Shown one piece after another: positions 1 to 5,399 of a stretch of DNA of 5,399 bases. Numbering within the stretch: the first letter of the stretch is position 1; the number at the start of each line of letters is the position of its first letter. This DNA is from Verrucomicrobiales bacterium (lineage in GTDB: Bacteria; Verrucomicrobiota; Verrucomicrobiia; Limisphaerales; F1-80-MAGS106). The notes under the pieces were generated by a model. That model was not told where the DNA came from, did no database searches, and worked only from the letters and a program-made list of their open reading frames with translations. Both the position numbers and the translations under genes were made by a program. The DNA lies in contig CANLCA010000254.1 in NCBI GenBank assembly GCA_947487925.1, forward strand, positions 1-5,399, written 5' to 3'.

Positions 1-3000
1 AAGAATGGACTGGGCCCGATCCAGATCGCCTTGAAGCAGGTAACAATCCCCGAGATTGATCTCCGCGTTTCTAATGATCTCAGGGTCGCCGACTTGTTGA
101 GCCGTCACCAGTCCTGCCAGGTTGTGGCGAATTGCGGGATCAAGGTTATAGAGTTCGGTGCAGATCCAACCTAATGTATTCAGGGCGCGGCATTTGAAAA
201 ACTGGTCGCCAAACCGGTCGCTCCAACCAAGGCATCCCGCAAGGGAGGCCAGAGCCTGCGTATAGTCTCCCTTTCCACCTTGGGACAATGCTAGATACCA
301 GGATGCCTGCATCAAGTTGATGATCAGGTTGTGGTTCTTTGCCAAAATCATGCCCTGGCCCAAAAGCTGGACTGCCAATTCGTATCTGCCTTGGAAGTTA
401 TGTCCCAATCCGAGCCAGTTAAGAGCGGAGCCTTCGTTCAGATGACTACCTGATTCACGGCTTTCCAGAAGGATTTCCTGCCAGCGGGCAATGCCCTCAT
501 TGACCTTGCCGGTGACGAATTCCACGCTCGCGACCAAACCATCGCCGACTGCCAGCAGCGATTTGTCGCCGGTTTCCACCGCCAAAGTCTTCGCGCGCTG
601 GGCGAATTCAAGCGCTTTTTCGAAATCGTGGGCAAAAAAGAAGCTTTTGCCGGCCCGATCGAGCGCCTCGATTTCCCTGGCTTGACTTCGCTCCGCCTGC
701 GCCACCTCAAGCAGGCGTTGGTACGTCTGGGCCGCGGCCTTGAATTCGCTCATCAGCATGTGGGCGAGGCCCTTGCCCGCGGAAATGGTCATCAGCGTTG
801 TCGGTTGAACCGGCAGCTCGAGGCGCTCGCAAACGGCCAATGCCCGATCGAAATGAGCCAGCGCGGCCTGACTCGCGTAAGCCTGCTGCGATTTCTCGCC
901 GGCCTTGACCAGGTATTCCAAAGCTTTATCCCAAACCTCGGCCTGCTCGTAATGGTGGGCCAGCATTTCGTAATACTCGGCCAGGCGCTCGGGATACAAT
1001 TCCTCGATCGCCATCGCGACCAGCCTGTGCAACGCTTTGCGACGTTGAATCAGAAGACTGTTGTAGGCCACGTCCTGCGTCAGGGCATGTTTGAACATGT
1101 AGGCCAGCTCGGGAAAAAGGCTTCGTTCGTAGATCAACTCCAGAACTTTTAGATCTTGAAGGAGACTTCCAAGCTGTCCTTTCAAATCCGAAATTCGTTC
1201 CAACAGCCTGACCGTAAATTCGCGCCCTATGACCGAGGCCAGCTGCAGCGCCCGTTTGGGGGAATCTTCCAATCGGTCGATTCTTCCCATGATCACTCCC
1301 TGGACGGTGTCTGGCACATGAACCTTTGAGATCAATTGTGTTGTCACGTAGTTGTCGTCCTGGCGACGAAGCACTCCCAGCTCCAGAAGCGACTTGATCA
1401 ATTCTTCCACAAAAAATGGGTTGCCTTCTGCTTTTTGAGTGATCAGCGCGCGCAGGTCAGCCGGGAAATCCGTCGCCGCCAGCATCCCCTCAGCGAGTCG
1501 AACGCTTTCCTGATTGGACAACCGATCGAGTGTCCGGCGGGTTGTGTAGGTTCGTTCTCCAAACGGATTCTGATAGCCGGGCCGATAGGTCAGCACGAGC
1601 AACACCCTGGCTGCCGCAAAACTGTCCGCCAGGTAGAGCAGCGTGTCTTCCGAGGCTTTGTCCATCCAGTGAAGGTCCTCGACAACCAGGACAAGCGGTT
1701 TGACTTGGGAGAGTCTGAGCAGGAAGCCCCGCAAGGCTTCGGAGGTCCTCAGCCGCCGGATTTGAGGATCCATTTTCGTGACTCCGTCATCGCCCGGATT
1801 CACGGACAAAAGGCATTTGAGAAAAGCCAGGGAAGACCGAAGCTCCTCGCCGAACTCCAATCCGCTTCGGTCGATCTTGCCGATGACGTCCGCTTCGTCA
1901 TCCGTTTCTTCGACCTGGAAGTACTGCTTCACAATATCCGTCAGCGGCAGATAAGCGATTTGCGAGCCGAAAGAGATGCACCGGCCGGTCAACCATGAGA
2001 ATCCACGGCCCTCCAGTGAACGCCGGAATTCATACAGCAATCGGGATTTGCCAACCCCGGGTTCGCCCATGTGAAACACAATCTGGCCCCGCCCGTCCGT
2101 CGCGTCGGCAAAACGCTCTTGAAGCAAGGACAATTCCTTCTCGCGTCCTACGTAAGGTGTCAGGCCACGTCCCAATCCCGCTTCGATCCGGCCTCGGAAT
2201 TCGAGTGCCCGCACGATTTGGTAAGCCCTCACGGGTTGTGCTTTGCCTTTGACGGTTTGTTCCCCCAAGGACCGAGTCACAAAGTAGTCGCCGATCAACC
2301 TGCAAGTGTCTTCCGTGGCAACGACCTGTCCGGCCTCGGCCACAGTCAACATCCGCGAAGCCAAATTCACGGTGTCGCCCTGCGCCGTGTACTCCATCCG
2401 CAAATTGTCGCTGATGGTTCCGACCACCACCAGGCCGGTGTTCATGCCGACGCGCACGCGAAATTCGATGTCCTGGCGCTGTTTCACGTCTTGCTGGTAA
2501 ACCGCCAAAGCTTGTTGGATGTCCAGGGCGGCATGGACGGCCCGCCGCGCATGGTCTTCGTGGGCGATGGGTGCCCCGAACAAGGCCATGACTCCATCAC
2601 CAAGGAATTGGTTGATGGTGCCTTCGTAGCGGTGGATGGCCTCGAAAATCATGTCGAAGAAAGGCGCCATGAGCTGATGCACGGCCTCCGGATCGAGTTT
2701 TTCCGAAATCGAAGTGTAGCCCGAAACGTCCACGAAAAGCACGGTGACTTGTTTGCGCTCCCGTTCCATCATCGGTCGGGCGGCCAAGATTTTTTCCGCC
2801 AGATGGTGGGGTGTGTAGTTGGAAGGCGGTTCGAACCGGGACTCAGGAGTCTTTTCCTTGGAAGGACGAGTTACACGAGTCCCTGCAATCCCTCCATCGG
2901 GGGGACGAGTGCCACGAGTGCCAGTTTCAGGAGTCGAGGGAGTGATCATCGACTGGCCGCATTGAAGGCAAAACTTGTTGGCTGGAGGATTGACGGTGCC

Positions 3001-3096
3001 GCAGCTTGAGCACAAGCGTTCGAGCTTGAAGCCGCATTCGCCGCAGAATTTGGCCTCCGTAAGGGTCTCGTGACCACAGTTCGAGCACTTCAGCAT
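1..3096 (-). CDS. Zinc-ribbon / class III adenylate-guanylate cyclase / AAA ATPase / TPR signalling protein, 3' end missing
   Basis: The frame is open for 1032 codons and leaves the window before a stop. The ATG at 3096 is the earliest possible start: an in-frame TAG lies three codons upstream. No good Shine-Dalgarno precedes it. Domains in order: a double zinc ribbon (C4/C7/C18/C21 and C29/C32/C43/C46); a low-complexity linker (about 50-95); a class III cyclase domain (about 113-295) with metal aspartates D123 (FVDVSGYT) and D167 (FLGDG) and transition-state residues N244 and R248 (DTVNLASR); a STAND/AAA-type ATPase (about 314-510) with Walker A GEPGVGKS (344-351), Walker B LVLVVEDLHWMD (468-479) and TYRP (503-506); a helical region (about 595-700); then TPR-like repeats from about 705 to the edge. 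The family is thought to be a cytoplasmic signal sensor that couples protein-binding TPRs and NTP hydrolysis to cNMP synthesis. The adenine-selecting Lys position is Q163 and the partner Asp position is T237, so the nucleotide product cannot be assigned. The signal and partner are unknown. Confidence 0.93.
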   Translation of the reverse strand, partial: MLKCSNCGHETLTEAKFCGECGFKLERLCSSCGTVNPPANKFCLQCGQSMITPSTPETGTRGTRPPDGGIAGTRVTRPSKEKTPESRFEPPSNYTPHHLAEKILAARPMMERERKQVTVLFVDVSGYTSISEKLDPEAVHQLMAPFFDMIFEAIHRYEGTINQFLGDGVMALFGAPIAHEDHARRAVHAALDIQQALAVYQQDVKQRQDIEFRVRVGMNTGLVVVGTISDNLRMEYTAQGDTVNLASRMLTVAEAGQVVATEDTCRLIGDYFVTRSLGEQTVKGKAQPVRAYQIVRALEFRGRIEAGLGRGLTPYVGREKELSLLQERFADATDGRGQIVFHMGEPGVGKSRLLYEFRRSLEGRGFSWLTGRCISFGSQIAYLPLTDIVKQYFQVEETDDEADVIGKIDRSGLEFGEELRSSLAFLKCLLSVNPGDDGVTKMDPQIRRLRTSEALRGFLLRLSQVKPLVLVVEDLHWMDKASEDTLLYLADSFAAARVLLVLTYRPGYQNPFGERTYTTRRTLDRLSNQESVRLAEGMLAATDFPADLRALITQKAEGNPFFVEELIKSLLELGVLRRQDDNYVTTQLISKVHVPDTVQGVIMGRIDRLEDSPKRALQLASVIGREFTVRLLERISDLKGQLGSLLQDLKVLELIYERSLFPELAYMFKHALTQDVAYNSLLIQRRKALHRLVAMAIEELYPERLAEYYEMLAHHYEQAEVWDKALEYLVKAGEKSQQAYASQAALAHFDRALAVCERLELPVQPTTLMTISAGKGLAHMLMSEFKAAAQTYQRLLEVAQAERSQAREIEALDRAGKSFFFAHDFEKALEFAQRAKTLAVETGDKSLLAVGDGLVASVEFVTGKVNEGIARWQEILLESRESGSHLNEGSALNWLGLGHNFQGRYELAVQLLGQGMILAKNHNLIINLMQASWYLALSQGGKGDYTQALASLAGCLGWSDRFGDQFFKCRALNTLGWICTELYNLDPAIRHNLAGLVTAQQVGDPEIIRNAEINLGDCYLLQGDLDRAQSIL
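2864..2919. repeat. Two imperfect copies of a 17-bp direct repeat inside the cyclase-gene linker
   Basis: GGACGAGTTACACGAGT (2864-2880) and GGACGAGTGCCACGAGT (2903-2919) match at 15 of 17 positions, and each contains ACGAGT twice. The copies are 39 bp apart, a multiple of three. They encode the TRGTR and TRVTR stretches of the linker between the zinc ribbons and the cyclase domain. The octamer CAGGAGTC also occurs on both sides (2844-2851 and 2928-2935), 84 bp apart, again in frame. The repeat is seen directly; that it is a dispersed genomic element inserted in a tolerant linker is inference. Confidence 0.6.
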
Positions 3097-3335
3097 CGCC
3101 CGCTATTTAATCCGAGCTTCCCGTTGCGCACAAGCTTCGGCTTTGGAATCTCAGTGCACCGACTAAGTTTGTGTTGGAAGGGGTAACCCTGGGCAACATT
3201 AGGGCTTGACGCGTCCCCGGCCTCCCCCGTGGTCGATCGCGGTTTCTCACCAGTTTTCCATCGTTCTTTCTTGCTCCAATCCATCCCCAAGAATTATGGT
3301 GCAACAACAATCAGCAACCCGATTTCCTTCACTTT
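3097..3335. promoter_or_regulatory. Divergent intergenic region between the cyclase gene and the pseudopilin gene
   Basis: These 239 bp separate two genes transcribed away from each other, so they must hold the promoters of both unless transcription starts further away. I could not identify a confident sigma-70 promoter: a TTGACG at about 3204 has no matching -10 at normal spacing, and AATTAT at 3292-3297 has only a poor upstream partner (TTGCTC, 15-bp spacing). There is no Shine-Dalgarno next to either start codon. Short open frames here have no recognisable protein character. No operator or riboswitch was recognised. Confidence 0.4.
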
Positions 3336-4238
3336 ATGAACAACTTAAGACTGAGTCAGAGTTACCGCAAGAATTCACCGACAGTTCACCTGGTTCACGG
3401 GCGGGGCTTTACGCTGATAGAACTCTTGGTGGTGATTGCCATCATCGCGATCCTCGCCGGCATGCTTTTGCCGGCGCTCGCGAAAGCCAAAACCAAGGCT
3501 CAGGGCATCTTCTGCATGAACAATAACAAATCGCTCATGCTCGCCTGGCACATGTATGCCGGAGACAACGATGACAAACTGGTGATGAGCTTCCATGGTG
3601 GCATGGCCCAGGGAGGTTCGGCCGCGTCGAGCGCCGCCAATGCACCCTGGGTTCTGGGCTGGCTTGACTGGAGCACTTCACCCGACAATACGAACGTCTT
3701 GTTCTTGATCGATCCCAAATACTCCAAATTGGCCCAGTATTTCGGTAACACGAAAAACATTTTGAAATGTCCCGCGGACAAATTCGTCAGCTCGCAGCAA
3801 CTCAAGAGAGGATGGACAGCGCGAGTGCGCAGCATGTCGGGGAACATTGGGATCGGCGATGGAAACGCGGAAAGCGGGCCGTGGGGAGCATCCGTCTACA
3901 AGCACATCAAAAAGGCGGGTGATTTCACCGACCCCGGCCCGTCGGAAACGTGGGTTTATCTCGATGAAAATCCGGACAGCATCAACGACGCTGGCTTTTT
4001 CAATCCGACCAGCTTAAGTAGTTGGATCGATCAACCGGCCTCCTACCATAATGGGGCCGGAACACTGGCTTTCGCCGACGGGCATGCCGAAGTTCACAAG
4101 TGGAAAGGGTCACTCAATACCCGCCAAGCGTTGGCTGTGCGTTATACCTCAGGTGTGACGGCACCTTCGGTTAAGAATGATCCCGATACAAAATGGTTGA
4201 GTGATCGCGGCGGGCGTTTGCCGGGGAAGAGTCTCTGA
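3336..4238 (+). CDS. Type II secretion/type IV pilin-like protein with prepilin N-terminus and H-X9-DG motif
   Basis: A 300-residue protein. Residues 1-24 form a leader with basic residues (R5, R11, K12, R23) ending in HGRG. The prepilin signal GFTLIE follows, with predicted cleavage between G24 and F25 and the conserved Glu at mature position 5 (E29). A hydrophobic helix spans about 25-46 (LIELLVVIAIIAILAGMLLP) and leads into ALAKAKTKAQ. Family landmarks follow: C60 in FCMNNNKSLMLAWHMY, the YAGDNDD stretch, C145 in KCPAD, and near the C-terminus H238-x9-D248-G249 (HNGAGTLAFADGH). This architecture is abundant in Verrucomicrobiota and Planctomycetota. Such proteins are presumed to be processed by a prepilin peptidase and held at the inner membrane or assembled into pseudopili; the specific role of this copy is unknown. 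The ATG at 3336 is the first usable start in this frame and gives a normal leader length, but no Shine-Dalgarno is visible. No secretion or pilus assembly gene is adjacent, so it appears to be an orphan. Confidence 0.93.
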   Translation: MNNLRLSQSYRKNSPTVHLVHGRGFTLIELLVVIAIIAILAGMLLPALAKAKTKAQGIFCMNNNKSLMLAWHMYAGDNDDKLVMSFHGGMAQGGSAASSAANAPWVLGWLDWSTSPDNTNVLFLIDPKYSKLAQYFGNTKNILKCPADKFVSSQQLKRGWTARVRSMSGNIGIGDGNAESGPWGASVYKHIKKAGDFTDPGPSETWVYLDENPDSINDAGFFNPTSLSSWIDQPASYHNGAGTLAFADGHAEVHKWKGSLNTRQALAVRYTSGVTAPSVKNDPDTKWLSDRGGRLPGKSL

Positions 4239-4255
4239 GCCGTGTCCGCGCAGTA

Positions 4256-4276
4256 AGGACGTGGAATCCACGTCTT
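4256..4276. repeat. Palindrome ACGTGGAATCCACGT downstream of the pseudopilin gene
   Basis: Positions 4259-4273 form a perfect odd-centred palindrome (7-base arms around one A). As RNA it could fold into an 8-bp stem (4256-4263 with 4269-4276, including one G-U pair) around a 5-base loop. It begins 18 bp after the pseudopilin stop at 4238 and lies between that gene and the convergent hepT remnant. No T-tract follows on either strand, so it is not a standard intrinsic terminator. It may be part of a dispersed repeat or may protect the transcript end; both are inference. Confidence 0.5.
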
Positions 4277-4290
4277 CCTGGTCACCTCGT

Positions 4291-4393
4291 TTGCTGAAAA
4301 CGCCGGATTGCTCTGGTGCTTTTCGGCGAGATGGCGCTGGATGATGCGGGCCGAATCCAGAATGTCGGCGAGATGCGCCTTATCCTTCGACAT
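4291..4393 (-). pseudogene. Truncated HepT-like (DUF86) toxin remnant
   Basis: From an ATG at 4393 the minus strand reads MSKDKAHLADILDSARIIQR followed by HLAEKHQ. This resembles the N-terminus of HepT/DUF86 proteins (Met-Ser-x-Asp, then LADIL-x-(S/A)-AR-x-I). HepT proteins are small helical toxins, typically a little over 100 residues, whose RX4HXY RNase motif lies in the C-terminal half. Here similarity fades after about 33 residues, near 4294. The frame stays open to 4142 but encodes unrelated sequence antisense to the pseudopilin gene's 3' end, without the conserved middle (IGEA-like) or the RX4HXY motif. It should therefore be non-functional. The start overlaps the last 14 bases of the upstream mntA-like remnant, the usual translationally coupled order for this pair. 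Homology was recognised by eye over a short span, so the assignment depends partly on its neighbour. Confidence 0.68.
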
Positions 4394-4640
4394 AAATCGG
4401 CCTCGCATTCGAGAGAATGGCGTTGCGACGGTACGGATTGCGACTTCGCTCAATGACCCAACGACTGACCAAATCCACAGGCCGACCAAAAATCTCTTGC
4501 GGCTTGAACAGCCTATTCACCCATTCCAACACTCCGCAGTATTGATCTTTTTCAGTCGTGAGTGTTCAGAGCAAGTCCACGTCACTGTCCGGTTGGAAAT
4601 CGTCACGCGATCGACCTTGCTTCAGAAGGTTGGCGGCCAT
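4380..4640 (-). pseudogene. Decayed MNT-domain nucleotidyltransferase (MntA-like antitoxin) with in-frame stop
   Basis: In one frame, from an ATG at 4640 to a TAA at 4382-4380, the minus strand encodes 24 codons ending SRDDFQPDSDVDLL. An in-frame TGA (4568-4566) follows, then 61 more codons containing FGRPVDLVSRWVIERSRNPY and RRNAILSNARPIYVEG. Both halves match the MNT family (RDDF-x-PDSDVD-L, then LGR-x-VDLVSR-x(3)-ERSRN-xx-RR-x-AIL). MntA enzymes AMPylate and neutralise the HepT toxin, using a GSX10DXD catalytic motif. Here DxD is present (DVD), but the expected Gly-Ser is Gly-Arg and its spacing is one residue short. The N-terminal residues before SRDDF do not look like the family, and an in-frame TGA also lies just upstream of the ATG. 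The gene is therefore broken by at least a nonsense codon and a damaged catalytic motif. The hepT remnant overlaps it downstream. A sequencing error could explain the TGA but not all the defects. Confidence 0.82.
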
Positions 4641-4758
4641 GGCCCGGGAGTTTCAGCATCACGCGCGAATCCTTGTCGCCTGCGGTTCGCGTTTCATCTG
4701 CGAATGGCCATGGCGTGAGTGGCTTGTCTTTCCGGCCAAGTTGTTGCAGACTCACGAC

Positions 4759-4980
4759 ATGACAAAAGATGCCATCCAGAGCACGTTGCACGCGGTGCCG
4801 TTCAAGCCGTTTTGGCTGCGGCTAACCGACGGCACGTTGGTTCCGGTCCCCCACCCGGATTTCATGGTGGTGAGTCAAGGAGGCCGGACCGCCATCATCA
4901 ACACCGAAGGCGAGAAGTTCTCCATCGTGGACCTGGGGCTTGTGACGACGATCGAGTTGGGATCGGATGCGTCCCCCTAG
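4759..4980 (+). CDS. Small conserved hypothetical protein (PF-x-PF / HPDF type)
   Basis: A 73-residue protein starting MTKDAIQSTLHAVPFKPFWL and containing LRLTDG, VPHPDF and, near the end, FSIVDLGLVTTIEL. I recognise the pattern (short N-terminal helix, PFKPF, a DG turn, V-x-HPDF, then a predicted beta-strand ending in VDL-x-LVT-x-IE) as that of small hypothetical proteins found in Verrucomicrobiota, Planctomycetota and other bacteria. The function is unknown. It has no signal peptide or membrane segment and is probably a small cytoplasmic beta-rich protein. The frame is open further upstream (an ATG at 4558 would add 67 residues), but that extension is Arg/Trp/Cys-rich, has no family character and runs antisense to the mntA remnant, so the ATG at 4759 is preferred. 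There is no clear Shine-Dalgarno. It converges on glnS, with 46 bp between the stops. Confidence 0.75.
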   Translation: MTKDAIQSTLHAVPFKPFWLRLTDGTLVPVPHPDFMVVSQGGRTAIINTEGEKFSIVDLGLVTTIELGSDASP

Positions 4981-5026
4981 TCGTGCGTTCTGTCTCGGTG
5001 CTGTGATCGCCAAACTCAAATTTGGA

Positions 5027-5399
5027 TTACTTTTTGATCTGACCGCCCGCCTTTGCCCAGGAATCCCTAAGAGTGACGGTGCGGTTAAAAACGAGTTTTC
5101 CAAGGTTGGTGGCGCTGGAGTCCACGCAAAAATAACCCTGACGTTCGAACTGATAGCGCGCACCAGGTTTTGCCGTCGCCAAGGAGGGTTCCACCTTGCA
5201 ACCAACCAGAGTTTGTAGTGAAAGAGGGTTGATCAGGGTTTTCCAATCACCTTCGACTTCTCCAGGTGTTTCGACGTTGAACAGACGGTCGTAAAGCCGC
5301 ACCTCGGCGTCTACTGCGTGGGCTGCTGAAACCCAGTGGATCGTTCCTTTCACCTTCTTTTGAGAATGGCCCGTGCCGCTGCGCGTGTCGACGTCCAGC
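5027..5399 (-). CDS. glnS: Glutaminyl-tRNA synthetase, C-terminal part (5' end beyond the window)
   Basis: The last 123 codons of a minus-strand gene are visible, read from the codon at 5398 to the TAA at 5029-5027. They correspond to the C-terminal anticodon-binding beta-barrels of GlnRS: VKGTIHWVSAAHAVDAEVRL, then YDRLF, a NPLSL segment, VEPSLA, YQFERQGYFCVDS and FNRTVTLRDSWAK. These closely match bacterial and eukaryotic-type GlnRS C-termini such as E. coli GlnS. The enzyme charges tRNA-Gln with glutamine in the cytoplasm using ATP. Its presence suggests direct glutaminylation in this organism rather than sole reliance on the GatCAB transamidation route. The protein ends in GGQIKK shortly after the conserved DSWAK motif, with no YqeY-like or other C-terminal extension. 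The catalytic Rossmann domain with HIGH/KMSKS-type motifs lies outside the window. Confidence 0.95.
   Translation of the reverse strand, partial: LDVDTRSGTGHSQKKVKGTIHWVSAAHAVDAEVRLYDRLFNVETPGEVEGDWKTLINPLSLQTLVGCKVEPSLATAKPGARYQFERQGYFCVDSSATNLGKLVFNRTVTLRDSWAKAGGQIKK

Noticed and set aside
628..3009. Several plus-strand open frames of 85-312 codons (e.g. 628-1152, 1336-1998, 2071-3009).
   Set aside because: They lie antisense to the continuous 1032-codon cyclase/ATPase/TPR frame, whose motifs are clear. Their own translations show no family character.
3204..3297. TTGACG and AATTAT as promoter elements for the pseudopilin gene.
   Set aside because: They are too far apart to act together and neither has a well-spaced partner close to consensus.
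3090..3310. Two 66-67-codon minus-strand open frames in the divergent intergenic region.
   Set aside because: They overlap each other in different frames, show no recognisable motif and lack ribosome binding sites.
4142..4489. A 115-codon minus-strand open frame that could be called as one gene.
   Set aside because: Its first 32 residues are the mntA remnant read in the wrong frame and its last part is antisense to the pseudopilin gene. Only the middle (from the ATG at 4393) resembles HepT.
4558..4758. A 67-residue N-terminal extension of the small hypothetical protein.
   Set aside because: The extension is antisense to the mntA remnant, has odd composition and does not resemble the family, whose N-terminus fits the ATG at 4759.
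5010..5025. Inverted repeat CCAAA-N6-TTTGG between the convergent stops as a terminator.
   Set aside because: The stem is only 5 bp, AT-rich, and no T-tract follows on either strand; it could easily occur by chance.

Overview
The window looks like a chromosomal stretch from a GC-rich Verrucomicrobiota bacterium, probably a Pedosphaera/Limisphaera-like lineage. This rests on the prepilin-type protein with the H-X9-DG C-terminal motif, the zinc-ribbon/cyclase/ATPase/TPR signalling protein, the small PF-x-PF 'HPDF' protein and the glutaminyl-tRNA synthetase. It is inferred from family recognition only, without a database search. None of the four start regions has a convincing Shine-Dalgarno sequence; the glnS start lies outside the window.

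Layout: positions 1-3096 (minus strand) hold the first 1032 codons of a large multidomain protein: double zinc ribbon, class III adenylate/guanylate cyclase, AAA/STAND-type ATPase and TPR repeats. It runs off the left edge. A 239-bp divergent intergenic region (3097-3335) separates it from a plus-strand secreted pseudopilin-like protein (3336-4238). Between 4239 and 4758 there is no intact gene. On the minus strand this stretch carries the decayed remains of an MNT nucleotidyltransferase/HepT toxin-antitoxin pair. The mntA-like remnant has an in-frame stop and an altered catalytic motif, and the hepT-like remnant is cut to about 33 recognisable residues. A short palindrome lies between this remnant and the pseudopilin gene. 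A 73-residue conserved-hypothetical gene follows on the plus strand (4759-4980). It converges on the 3' end of glnS (minus strand, 5027 to the right edge).

No operon links these genes: neighbours are divergent or convergent, so this looks like a patchwork of single-gene units with one dead toxin-antitoxin module. I found no CRISPR array, tRNA, rRNA, transposase or intact mobile element. The most noteworthy observation is the MNT/HepT remnant, which is only visible when both minus-strand frames are read through the internal stop. I do not see strong evidence for a new biological system.
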